Assembly (NCBI RefSeq): GCF_013201035.1 | Contig: NZ_CP053707.1 | Span: 2,356,001 to 2,420,000, forward strand | Origin: Arthrobacter sp. NEB 688 | GTDB taxonomy: Bacteria; Actinomycetota; Actinomycetes; Actinomycetales; Dermatophilaceae | Length of the DNA: 64,000 nucleotides | Direction of reading: 5' to 3' | Part shown: one piece after another, positions 24,338 through 32,208 of the stretch | Numbering within the stretch: position 1 is the stretch's first letter | How the letters are laid out: the number at the start of each line of letters is the position of its first letter | Translations under genes and position numbers: made by a program | Notes under the pieces: model-generated | What the model saw: the letters and a program-made list of their open reading frames with translations, nothing else | Told to the model about the DNA's origin: nothing | The model's database searches: none

Positions 24338-26029
24338 TCAGTCCTTGGCCTCCGACCAGCGCCGCACCACCGAGGTGTCGGCGACGAACCGCACCGGCGC
24401 GCCGCCCGACCACCGTCGGGCGGCGTCCGTCAGCGCGTCGTCGACCCGCCGGGACGCCTCCGCGGCCGCCTCCTCGGGCACGTGGAGCAGCAGCTCGTCG
24501 TGGAGGCAGAGGACGACCGAGGCCCCGAGGTCGCGGACCGAGGCGCGCACGGTGGCCGCCCACGCCTTGAAGAGCTCGGCGGCCGAGCCCTGGATGACGG
24601 CGTTGCGCGCGAAGCGACCCCGGGCGGCGTCGACCTGGGGGTCGACGCCCGGCGGGCGCCCCGCGACGAAGCGCGCGGTGGGCACGAGCCGGCCGCCGTA
24701 CGTCCGCAGCGGCGCCGCCCGCCGCCCGGCCTCGTAGGCGCGGTCGAGCATCCCCATCGCCACGGGGTAGGCGGCCTCGAGGCCCTTGAGCGCCTCGCCG
24801 GCCGCGCCGCTGCGCTGCCCGTACATCGCCGCGAGCACCGCGATCTTCGCGACGGCGCGCTCGGACCCCAGCCGCTGCGCCACCGGGGCGTAGAGGTCGT
24901 CGGCCCGGGTGGCGGCGGCGAAGGTGGCGTCGCCGCTGACGACCGCGAGGACGCGCGGCTCGACCTGCCCGAGGTCGGCCCGGACGAGGACGTGGCCGGG
25001 GTGGGCGGCGACCCCGGGCCGCAGCGCGGCGGGGAGGTTGTGCAGGCCGTTCTCGGCGGTCATCCGGCCGGCCGCGCCGTCGCAGGCGGTCCACCGGCCG
25101 CGCAGGCGGTCGTCGGCGCCGACGTGGGTGTCGAGCCAGCGGTAGCCGTAGGTCGTGGCGATGCGCTCGTCGCGCCGCCAGTCGAGCAGCGCCCCGACGA
25201 CGGGGTGGACCTCGCGGTAGGCCTCGAGCACCCACTTGCGGGTGGTCGGTACGTCGACTCCGACGGCGGCCAGCATCTCCTTGACCGCGACCGGGTTGCG
25301 CAGGTCGGTGCCCTCGCGCCCCGGCACGTGGCGCAGGACCGTCGCGTCGCGGGCGCGGCGGGCGGCCACGCCGTCGGCGTCCCCGACGGTGCGGGGGCCG
25401 ACCGCGTCGGCGACGAGGGCCTCGGTCGTCGCGCGGTCGAGGGGGAGGCCGTCGCGCTCGAGCTCGAGGCAGAGCAGCGCGGCGGCGGACTCCGAGGCGG
25501 TCGTCGCGGGCAGCCGCGCCGAGGCGGCCCCCATCTGCTCGAGCTGGCGCCGTGCGGCGTCGAGCGCGGCCCGGGCCCACGCCGCGAGGTGGCCGGGGTC
25601 CTCGAGCCAGCGCACGTGGTCGCCGCGCAGGTGCCCGGCGTGGTCGACGAGGACGTCGTCCGGCGGGAGGTCGGCGGCGCCGACGAGGTCGAAGAGGTCG
25701 TCGCCGGGGGGAGCCGGCACCGAGCCGGCCGGCAGCCCGTGCGCGGCGGCCCAGACGAGGGCGGGCGGGGCGTCCCACCTGCCGTGCAGCAGCCGGTGGG
25801 CCTCGGCGAGGTCCCAGGCCCGGGCCAGGTGCACGCGCGCGCCGACGACGGCGCCGGCGGCCTCGCGGGCCGACCACCAGACCCAGCGCGGGTGGTGCTC
25901 GGCCTCGAGCCGGGCGACGAGCGCGGGCGCCTCGGCCGCGGGGACGGTGACGACCCGGTCGCGGTGGAGGACGGCGACCGTGCGCCCCCCGGTGCCCGCG
26001 ACGAGCACCGCCACCTCGCCCGTCAGCAT
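24338..26029 (-). CDS. Family-A DNA polymerase (PolA-like, no 5'-nuclease domain)
   Basis: From ATG 26029 the product is 563 residues; GTG 26053 would add 8 residues that look non-homologous. The polymerase motifs are recognisable but divergent: motif A RADLGQVEPRVLA (standard DYSQIELRVLA), motif B region RAVAKIAVLAAMYGQ, and motif C VLCLHDELLLHVP. The catalytic aspartates of A and C are present. The template-binding segment RMTAENGLHNLPA is also kept. The family is often called bifunctional 3'-5' exonuclease/polymerase, but I do not find an intact DxE exonuclease motif in the N-terminal half. Its cellular role is unknown; repair or lesion tolerance is the usual guess. It starts close to, and divergent from, the EcsC gene. 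Confidence 0.9.
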   Translation of the reverse strand: MLTGEVAVLVAGTGGRTVAVLHRDRVVTVPAAEAPALVARLEAEHHPRWVWWSAREAAGAVVGARVHLARAWDLAEAHRLLHGRWDAPPALVWAAAHGLPAGSVPAPPGDDLFDLVGAADLPPDDVLVDHAGHLRGDHVRWLEDPGHLAAWARAALDAARRQLEQMGAASARLPATTASESAAALLCLELERDGLPLDRATTEALVADAVGPRTVGDADGVAARRARDATVLRHVPGREGTDLRNPVAVKEMLAAVGVDVPTTRKWVLEAYREVHPVVGALLDWRRDERIATTYGYRWLDTHVGADDRLRGRWTACDGAAGRMTAENGLHNLPAALRPGVAAHPGHVLVRADLGQVEPRVLAVVSGDATFAAATRADDLYAPVAQRLGSERAVAKIAVLAAMYGQRSGAAGEALKGLEAAYPVAMGMLDRAYEAGRRAAPLRTYGGRLVPTARFVAGRPPGVDPQVDAARGRFARNAVIQGSAAELFKAWAATVRASVRDLGASVVLCLHDELLLHVPEEAAAEASRRVDDALTDAARRWSGGAPVRFVADTSVVRRWSEAKD

Positions 26030-26168
26030 GGCGCCGAGCGTACGGCTCGCCACCGTCGCCGATGACGCGGACCGGGCCGCCGCAGGTCAGGGGGCTGCGT
26101 GGCAGGATGGCCGGAGCCGGACACGCGCGGACCCGACGGGCCGCCCCGGGGCACCAGGAGGACCACGC

Positions 26169-26906
26169 GTGGGACTGCTCGACCGAGGCCGCACCACCAA
26201 GGACGCCGTGAGCGACACCCGCTCCGCGCTCGAGCGCGCCACCGACCCGAAGGCCGACGACGGCGTCGTGGGCCGCCAGGCCGTGCGCGTGGTCGACCAG
26301 ATCCTCGACGTCGGCATCGACGGCCGTGGCCCCTTCGACCCCGCCGCGAAGATCGCCGACGCCGCGCTGCGATCGGCCGGAGGCGACGTCGAGAAGGCCG
26401 TCGACGGCATCGTCCGCTCGCACCTGCGCCTCGCCGGTGCCGAGGGCTTCCTCACCGGCCTCGGCGGCTTCGTCACCCTGCCGATCGCCCTGCCCGCCAA
26501 CGTCGTCGCGTACTACGCGCTCGCCACGCGGATGACCGCCGCCATCGCCCGCGTCCGCGGCCACGACATCGCGCAGCCGCAGGTCCGGGCCGCCGTCCTG
26601 CTCACCCTCGCCGGCGCCGACGCCGACGACCTCCTCGCCAAGGCCGGGGTCGCCGCCCCGGTCGGCGGGTTCGCCAACCTCGCCGCCCAGCGGCTGCCCG
26701 GGCCGGCCGCGATGGTCGTCAAGAAGGGCGTCTTCTTCAAGCTGGTCGCGAGCTCCGGCAAGGGCGTGCTCTCGCGCTTCGGCCGGGGCGTCCCGGTCGT
26801 CGGCGGCGTCGTCGGCGCGGGCGTCGACGTCATCCTGCTCCGCCGTCTCGCCGTCGACGCCAAGCGCGAGTTCCCGGCCGTCGCCGGGCACCTCGGCCCC
26901 GCCTGA
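26169..26906 (+). CDS. EcsC-family protein
   Basis: The 245-residue product starts at GTG 26169 and shows the EcsC pattern: AEGFLTGLGGFVTLPIALPA followed by NVVAYYALATRMTAAIA and RGHD. A Gly-rich hydrophobic C-terminal part (VPVVGGVVGAGVDVILLRRLA) suggests peripheral or re-entrant membrane contact. EcsC in Bacillus is encoded with the EcsAB transporter, but its own role is unknown. It lies 28 nt before a DUF1232 gene, and the two are probably one unit. The upstream AGGAGGACC is a good ribosome site. Confidence 0.88.
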   Translation: MGLLDRGRTTKDAVSDTRSALERATDPKADDGVVGRQAVRVVDQILDVGIDGRGPFDPAAKIADAALRSAGGDVEKAVDGIVRSHLRLAGAEGFLTGLGGFVTLPIALPANVVAYYALATRMTAAIARVRGHDIAQPQVRAAVLLTLAGADADDLLAKAGVAAPVGGFANLAAQRLPGPAAMVVKKGVFFKLVASSGKGVLSRFGRGVPVVGGVVGAGVDVILLRRLAVDAKREFPAVAGHLGPA

Positions 26907-26934
26907 CCCGCCGCGAACCCCAGGAGGAACCCCC

Positions 26935-27306
26935 ATGGCCAGAGCCCGCAGCCTCGCCTACGTCGGCGCCCTCGGGCGCGCCATCCGGCTCGCCACGAAG
27001 GCCGGCGGCCCCTCGCTCGGCGACCGTGCCGTCGCCGTCCCGCGGATGGTGGCCGCCATCCGCTCCGGTGAGTACACCGGCACCTCGATGGGCAAGCTCG
27101 GCCTCGTCGCCGCCGGGGCGGCCTACGTCGTCTCGCCGGTCGACCTGCTGCCCGAGGCCGTCCTCGGCGTGCTCGGCCTCGCCGACGACGCGATGGTCCT
27201 CGGCTGGGTCGCGACGACCCTCGTCGAGGAGACCGAGAAGTTCCTCGAGTGGGAGCGCGAGCACGGGCGCGGCCCGCAGACGGTCCCCGGCGACGTCGTC
27301 GGCTGA
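26935..27306 (+). CDS. DUF1232 small membrane-associated protein
   Basis: ATG 26935 has a perfect AGGAGG upstream. The 123-residue protein carries the DUF1232 core AYVVSPVDLLPEAVLGVLGL followed by ADDAMVLG, with two hydrophobic helices separated by the conserved SPxDLxPE turn. The N-terminus is basic and the C-terminus charged. Family members are thought to be membrane-associated, with no assigned biochemical function. Pairing with the EcsC gene is the only contextual clue. Confidence 0.9.
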   Translation: MARARSLAYVGALGRAIRLATKAGGPSLGDRAVAVPRMVAAIRSGEYTGTSMGKLGLVAAGAAYVVSPVDLLPEAVLGVLGLADDAMVLGWVATTLVEETEKFLEWEREHGRGPQTVPGDVVG

Positions 27307-27433
27307 GGTCGGCGGGCCCGGTCCCGCCCGAGCGGGAGGGTCCGTCGTCCACAGGTGACGGGTGCGCGCCTCGTCGTCCACAGATCGTCCGCCGCGTCTA
27401 CCGGGGGCCGGTCGCGCCGGGCAGCGTGGCCGC

Positions 27434-28540
27434 ATGAGCGATGCCACGACCGTCCACGGGCCCGACGAGCTCCTCGCCGTCCTGCCCTACCAGCTCGGCT
27501 ACCACCCGGCGCGCAGCGTCGTCGTGGTCGCCCTCGACCGCGCGCGCCGCGTGCACTTCGTCGCGCGCGTCGACCTCCCACCGCCGGACCACGTGCCGGA
27601 CACGGTCGAGGCGGTCATGGGGCCGCTGCGCCGCGAGGTGGACGGCCCGGTCCTCCTCGTCGGCTACGAGGACGAGGCGCACGAGGCCGACCCCCTCCTC
27701 CTCGCGCTGCTCGAGGCCGTCGAGTCGCACGGCGCCGAGGTGCTGGAGGTGTCGGTCGTCCGGGCCGGGCGGCGCTACTCCCCGGTGTGCGAGCGCACGT
27801 GCTGCCCGCCGGAGGGCGTCCCGGTGCCCGCGTCGGAGGCCGTGCCGGCCGTCGCCGAGCTCGTCGCCCTCGGGCACGCCCCGCTGCCGGACCGCGCGGC
27901 GGTCGACGGGCTCGTCGAGCCCGAGGCCGGGCGGGCCACCGAGGTGGGGGCGTGGCTGTCGCTGCCGGCCGGCGACCGTCGCTCCCGCCGCGGCAGCACC
28001 CGCGTCCGGCGGGAGGCCGTGCGGGCCTGGGCGGCCGTGCTGGCGCCCCCGGTCGCCGGGGAGCGGGGGCGGCCCGAGGCGCCCCCCGAGGTGCTCGCCC
28101 GGGCGGTCGAGGGGCTGCGCGACATCGCGCTGCGCGACGCCCTCATCGCCTGGGTCGCGCCCGGGGTGGTGCCGCGCTCGGAGCTGGACGCGGTGGTGGT
28201 CGCGCTGCTCGAGCGGCACGTGCCGCGGTGGGCCGGCATGGGGTCGTGGCGGCACCCGGGGCGGGGGGCCGAGGGCCGCCACGCGCTGCTCGAGCGCCTC
28301 CTGGCGCTCGCCCGGTCGGTCCCCGACGACCGGCCGGACGACGTCGCCGCGGTGTGCACGACGGCGGCGCAGCTGGCGTGGCAGGTCGGGGACGGCGCCG
28401 TGGCGCGGGCCGCCCTCGAGCGGGCGCTGCGGGTCGAGCCGGGCTACCGCCTCGCGCAGCTGCTCGGCCGGGTCGTCGAGCACGGGCTGCGCCCCGGCCG
28501 GCCGGTGCCCGGCGTGCAGCGGCTGGGGCGTGCCGGATGA
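27434..28540 (+). CDS. DUF4192 domain protein
   Basis: Starting at ATG 27434 this gives 368 residues. The N-terminus is diagnostic of DUF4192: PDELLAVLPYQLGYHPARSV then VVVALDRARRV. The conserved VERTCCP-like cysteine pair is seen in SPVCERTCCPPEG. The C-terminal 60 residues (AAQLAWQVGDGAVARAALER) resemble a TPR-like helical repeat. DUF4192 proteins are common in actinobacteria with no known role. The upstream gap of 127 nt shows only a weak promoter-like sequence. Confidence 0.9.
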   Translation: MSDATTVHGPDELLAVLPYQLGYHPARSVVVVALDRARRVHFVARVDLPPPDHVPDTVEAVMGPLRREVDGPVLLVGYEDEAHEADPLLLALLEAVESHGAEVLEVSVVRAGRRYSPVCERTCCPPEGVPVPASEAVPAVAELVALGHAPLPDRAAVDGLVEPEAGRATEVGAWLSLPAGDRRSRRGSTRVRREAVRAWAAVLAPPVAGERGRPEAPPEVLARAVEGLRDIALRDALIAWVAPGVVPRSELDAVVVALLERHVPRWAGMGSWRHPGRGAEGRHALLERLLALARSVPDDRPDDVAAVCTTAAQLAWQVGDGAVARAALERALRVEPGYRLAQLLGRVVEHGLRPGRPVPGVQRLGRAG

Positions 28541-28651
28541 GCGAGGACGAGGGAAACGAGCGGGACGAGCGGGACGAGCGGGTGACGACGAGGGGTCGGG
28601 CCGGACCGTTCGAGGAGCGGACGAGCGCCGGTGGCGGACGCCGGTACCCGG

Positions 28652-28657
28652 TACCAT
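28652..28657 (+). promoter_or_regulatory. -10-like hexamer TACCAT before riboswitch
   Basis: TACCAT ends 7 nt before the GGTCATGAG of the metX riboswitch, the same distance as TATCCT before the metY riboswitch. Confidence 0.5.
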
Positions 28658-28661
28658 CGGG

Positions 28662-28775
28662 GCAGGTCATGAGTCCCAGCGCCAAACCCCGGTTTGCTGG
28701 GCGGCAACCCTCCACGCGGTGGGGTGCCCCGGGTGATGACCCGGCCGCGGTCCAGCCCCCGCGGCAAGCGCGAGT
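28662..28775 (+). promoter_or_regulatory. SAM-IV riboswitch upstream of metX
   Basis: GGTCAT (28665-28670) pairs with ATGACC (28736-28741) as the basal stem. The interior has AAACCCCGGTTT, GCTGGGCGGCAACCC and GGTGGGGTGCCCCGGGTGATG. A perfect hairpin GCCGCGG/CCGCGGC (28744-28765) and then CAAGCGCGAG follow. Compared with the metY copy, stem sequences differ by compensating changes (AGCCCCGGCT against AAACCCCGGTTT) while loops are identical, which is strong covariation support. The aptamer ends about 18 nt before ATG 28793, so translational control through ribosome access is possible. Confidence 0.9.
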
Positions 28776-28792
28776 GCCGAGGAGCCCCATCG

Positions 28793-29950
28793 ATGACCGC
28801 CACCCCGACCCGGTCGACCGGAGCCGTCTGGCGTCCCGGCGACCCCGTCGGCGACCGCCGCTTCGCGTCGGTCGGCGACCTCCCGCTCGAGCGCGGGGGC
28901 GTCCTGCCGGGGGTGACCCTCGCGTACGAGACGTGGGGCACCCTCTCGCCGAGCGGCGACAACGCCGTGCTCGTCGAGCACGCCCTGACCGGTGACAGCC
29001 ACGTCGTCGGGCCGGCCGGGCCCGGGCACCCGACGGAGGGCTGGTGGCCCGGGCTCGTCGGGCCCGGGGCCCCGCTCGACACCGACCGCTGGTTCGTCGT
29101 CGCGGCCAACGTCGTCGGGGGGTGCCAGGGGAGCACCGGTCCGTCGTCGGCCGCGCCGGACGGACGGCCGTGGGGCGGGCGCTTCCCGTTCGTCACGATC
29201 CGCGACCAGGTCGCCGCCGAGGTGGCGCTCGCCGACCACCTCGGCATCGACGCCTGGGCGCTCGTGCTCGGCGGGTCGATGGGCGGGATGCGGGCCCTGG
29301 AGTGGGCGGCCTCCGCGCCGACCCGGGTGCGGCGGGCGCTCGTCCTCGCCTCGACCGCCGCGTCCACCGCCGACCAGGTGGCCTGGTGCCAGCCGCAGCT
29401 GCTCGCGATCCGCCACGACCCGGACTACCAGGACGGCGACTACTACGACACCGGCCGCTCGCCGGTCACCGGGCTCGGCATCGCCCGGCGCATCGCGCAC
29501 ACGACCTACCGCCACGAGAGCGAGCTCGACGCCCGCTTCGGCCGGCGCCCGCGGGCGGGGGAGGACCCGCTCGGCGGGGGCGGGCGCTACGACGTCGAGA
29601 GCTACCTCGACCACCACGCGACCAAGCTCGCACGCCGCTTCGACGCCAACAGCTACGTCGTCCTGTCCGAGGCGATGAACAGCCACGACGTGGGCCGGGG
29701 TCGTGGCGGGGTGGCCGCCGCGCTGCGCGCCTACCCGGGACTGCTCCACGTCGCCGGCGTCAGTACCGACCGCCTCTACCCCGTGCGGCTGTCCGACGAG
29801 ATCGTCCGGGCCCGTCCGGGCACCGGCTCGAGCACCATCGAGTCCGAGGCGGGGCACGACGGGTTCCTCACCGAGGTCGCGCAGGTCGGGGCGCTCATCC
29901 GCGCCGTGCTTGGCACGGAACCCGACGCGGCCTGCGGTACGGTCGACTGA
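28793..29950 (+). CDS. metX: Homoserine O-acetyltransferase
   Basis: This 385-residue alpha/beta-hydrolase-fold acyltransferase has nucleophile Ser162 in LVLGGSMGGMRALEW, Asp in VSTDRLYPV and His in SEAGHDGFL. VTLAYETWGTLSPSGDNAVL, HALTGDSHV and WFVVAANVVGGCQGSTGPSS are the family signatures. It activates L-homoserine with acetyl-CoA, supplying O-acetylhomoserine to MetY encoded about 12 kb upstream. GGAGCCCCATCG provides the ribosome site. Acetyl rather than succinyl donor is assumed from family and from the presence of MetY. A SAM-IV riboswitch controls it. Confidence 0.95.
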   Translation: MTATPTRSTGAVWRPGDPVGDRRFASVGDLPLERGGVLPGVTLAYETWGTLSPSGDNAVLVEHALTGDSHVVGPAGPGHPTEGWWPGLVGPGAPLDTDRWFVVAANVVGGCQGSTGPSSAAPDGRPWGGRFPFVTIRDQVAAEVALADHLGIDAWALVLGGSMGGMRALEWAASAPTRVRRALVLASTAASTADQVAWCQPQLLAIRHDPDYQDGDYYDTGRSPVTGLGIARRIAHTTYRHESELDARFGRRPRAGEDPLGGGGRYDVESYLDHHATKLARRFDANSYVVLSEAMNSHDVGRGRGGVAAALRAYPGLLHVAGVSTDRLYPVRLSDEIVRARPGTGSSTIESEAGHDGFLTEVAQVGALIRAVLGTEPDAACGTVD

Positions 29951-29979
29951 CTGACCGCAGCAGCGCCGAGGAGGACATC

Positions 29980-30369
29980 GTGACGATCGTCGTTGGCTTC
30001 GTCCCGACGAAGGAGGGGCGGGCCGCTCTGGCTCGCGCGGTCGAGGAGGCGAAGGGCCGGGGGAGCCGACTCGTCGTCATCAACTCCCACCGGGGGGGCC
30101 TCGACGACGAGACCGCGCGCTCCGCGGAGGAGGAGCTGCGCCGCGCCACCGACGAGATGAAGGCCGCCGGCGCCGAGATGGAGGTGCGTCAGCTCGTCCG
30201 GGGCAACGAGCCCGCGGAGGACCTCATCGCCGTCGCGAACGAGACCGACGCCGACCTCATCGTCATCGGCCTGCGCCGGCGCACGCCCGTCGGCAAGCTG
30301 ATCCTCGGCTCCAACGCGCAGCGCATCCTGCTCGACGCGCCGTGCGCAGTGCTCGCCGTCAAGGGCTGA
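29980..30369 (+). CDS. Universal stress protein (UspA fold)
   Basis: GTG 29980 with GAGGAGGACATC upstream begins a 129-residue single UspA domain: MTIVVGFVPTKEGRAALARA at the N-terminus and DADLIVIGLRRRTPVGKLI then LGSNAQRILLDAPCAVLAVK at the end. The G-2x-G-9x-GS ATP-loop is only partly kept (GLRRR where GxxG is usual), so ATP binding is uncertain. It lies 29 nt after metX and may share its transcript, although a hairpin follows it. Its cellular role is unassigned. Confidence 0.92.
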   Translation: MTIVVGFVPTKEGRAALARAVEEAKGRGSRLVVINSHRGGLDDETARSAEEELRRATDEMKAAGAEMEVRQLVRGNEPAEDLIAVANETDADLIVIGLRRRTPVGKLILGSNAQRILLDAPCAVLAVKG

Positions 30370-30390
30370 CCCACCCGGTTCCGCTGTGCC

Positions 30391-30412
30391 GCAGCGCCCC
30401 CAGGGCGGCTGC
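30391..30412 (+). terminator. Probable terminator after universal stress gene
   Basis: GCAGCGCCC (30391-30399) pairs with GGGCGGCTGC (30403-30412) with one bulged G and a 3-nt loop, 22 nt after the stop. No U-tract follows, which is normal in high-GC genomes. A second small hairpin CGTGCC/GGCACG lies at 30423-30439. Confidence 0.5.
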
Positions 30413-30470
30413 GACGCTGGCTCGTGCCCTCGCGGCACGGGTGGATGTGGGGGTTCGCGCCCGGCAAAGT

Positions 30471-30476
30471 TATAAT
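30471..30476 (+). promoter_or_regulatory. Consensus -10 element TATAAT of the sigma-factor gene
   Basis: A perfect TATAAT sits in a short AT-rich island (AAAGTTATAATGG) of the 234-bp gap before rpoD, about 130 nt from the start codon. No good -35 hexamer lies 16-18 nt upstream. It is the only exact -10 consensus that I noticed in the window. Confidence 0.6.
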
Positions 30477-30603
30477 GGTAGAGCGCACCGGGCCGGATGG
30501 GGTCGAACCGATCAGCCGGAGCGCCACTCCCCGGACCCTCACCACCGCAGCACCGCGACCTTCGCGTCCCGGTCCCGCGGTTCTCCGCGACGAAAGGTAG
30601 TCG

Positions 30604-32121
30604 GTGTCGCCTGTGTCCTCGAAGCCCTCCGAACCGAGCACCCTCCCCCCTGAGTTCTCCCACGAGGCCCTCCAGAACCTCGTGCGTGCGGGGCGGACCA
30701 ACGGGTCGGTGAGCGGAACGCAGGTCGCCGAGGCGATGCGCGCCGCCGACGTGACCCCGGCCCGCGGCCGGGTCGTCCTGCGCGCGCTCGGCGACCAGGG
30801 CATCGAGGTCCGCCACGACGACACCGCCGGTGTCGCCGCGGCCGCGACCCGCACCGCCAAGAAGGCGACGACCGCGACGACGAAGAAGGCCGCCGCGAAG
30901 CCCGCGGCGAAGAAGGCCGCCCCGTCCGAGGCCGCCGCCAAGAAGACCGCCGCCGCCACGACGACCCGCAAGGCCGCCACCGCTGCGGCCGCGGGCCCCG
31001 CGAAGAAGGCCGCCCCCGCGAAGAAGACGGCCGCCAAGACCGCGGCCCCGGCGGAGGACGCCGCCGTCGACCTCGAGGAGGACCTCGCAGCCGAGGACGA
31101 GGAGAGCGGCGACACCGCGGCGAAGAAGCCCGAGGGCGAGACCGAGGACGCCGGCTTCGTCATGACCAACGACGACGAGGACGCCCCGGCGCAGCAGGTC
31201 GTCACCGCCGGCGCCACGGCCGACCCGGTCAAGGACTACCTCAAGCAGATCGGCAAGGTCGCCCTCCTCAACGCCGAGCAGGAGGTCGAGCTCGCCAAGC
31301 GCATCGAGGCCGGCCTGTTCGCCGAGGAGCAGCTGAACTCCGGCGCGAAGATCGACATGAAGCTCAAGCGCGAGCTCTGGTGGATCGCCCAGGACGGCAA
31401 GAAGGCCAAGAACCACCTCCTCGAGGCCAACCTGCGCCTCGTCGTCAGCCTCGCCAAGCGCTACACCGGTCGCGGGATGCTCTTCCTCGACCTCATCCAG
31501 GAGGGCAACCTCGGCCTCATCCGTGCGGTCGAGAAGTTCGACTACACCAAGGGCTACAAGTTCTCGACCTACGCGACGTGGTGGATCCGCCAGGCGATCA
31601 CCCGCGCGATGGCCGACCAGGCGCGCACCATCCGCATCCCGGTGCACATGGTCGAGGTCATCAACAAGCTGGCCCGCGTCCAGCGCCAGATGCTCCAGGA
31701 CCTCGGGCGCGAGCCCACCCCGGAGGAGCTGGCCAAGGAGCTGGACATGACGCCCGAGAAGGTCGTCGAGGTCCAGAAGTACGGTCGCGAGCCCATCTCG
31801 CTGCACACCCCGCTCGGCGAGGACGGCGACAGCGAGTTCGGTGACCTCATCGAGGACTCCGAGGCGGTCGTCCCGGCCGACGCCGTGAGCTTCACCCTCC
31901 TCCAGGAGCAGCTGCACAGCGTCCTCGACACCCTCTCCGAGCGGGAGGCGGGCGTCGTCTCGATGCGCTTCGGCCTGACCGACGGCCAGCCGAAGACCCT
32001 CGACGAGATCGGCAAGGTCTACGGCGTCACCCGCGAGCGGATCCGCCAGATCGAGTCCAAGACGATGAGCAAGCTGCGCCACCCGAGCCGCAGCCAAGCG
32101 CTGCGCGACTACCTCGACTGA
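30604..32121 (+). CDS. rpoD: RNA polymerase primary sigma factor
   Basis: GTG 30604 follows AAAGG. The 505-residue protein has region 1.2 ([20 protein letters not shown], about 206), region 2 ([56 protein letters not shown], about 275-345), region 3 and region 4 ([18 protein letters not shown], then [20 protein letters not shown], about 442-505). The C-terminus [13 protein letters not shown] is that of SigA/HrdB. Residues about 80-155 form a Lys/Ala-rich linker ([14 protein letters not shown]-like repeats) followed by an acidic stretch, as in other actinobacterial primary sigma factors. It directs housekeeping transcription and ends at a strong terminator. Confidence 0.97.
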   Translation: MSPVSSKPSEPSTLPPEFSHEALQNLVRAGRTNGSVSGTQVAEAMRAADVTPARGRVVLRALGDQGIEVRHDDTAGVAAAATRTAKKATTATTKKAAAKPAAKKAAPSEAAAKKTAAATTTRKAATAAAAGPAKKAAPAKKTAAKTAAPAEDAAVDLEEDLAAEDEESGDTAAKKPEGETEDAGFVMTNDDEDAPAQQVVTAGATADPVKDYLKQIGKVALLNAEQEVELAKRIEAGLFAEEQLNSGAKIDMKLKRELWWIAQDGKKAKNHLLEANLRLVVSLAKRYTGRGMLFLDLIQEGNLGLIRAVEKFDYTKGYKFSTYATWWIRQAITRAMADQARTIRIPVHMVEVINKLARVQRQMLQDLGREPTPEELAKELDMTPEKVVEVQKYGREPISLHTPLGEDGDSEFGDLIEDSEAVVPADAVSFTLLQEQLHSVLDTLSEREAGVVSMRFGLTDGQPKTLDEIGKVYGVTRERIRQIESKTMSKLRHPSRSQALRDYLD

Positions 32122-32143
32122 GGTCCTGCGCACCACCGACGAC

Positions 32144-32173
32144 GGGGCCGCCTCCCACCCGGGAGGCGGCCCC
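32144..32173. terminator. Strong bidirectional terminator
   Basis: GGGGCCGCCTCCC (32144-32156) pairs perfectly with GGGAGGCGGCCCC (32161-32173) around a 4-nt loop, with further pairing of CGACGAC and GCCGTCGT outside. It lies between the converging rpoD and transglutaminase genes. Confidence 0.88.
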
Positions 32174-32208
32174 GCCGTCGTGCGCGGGGGAGGGGGCCCG
32201 GGCCGGCC

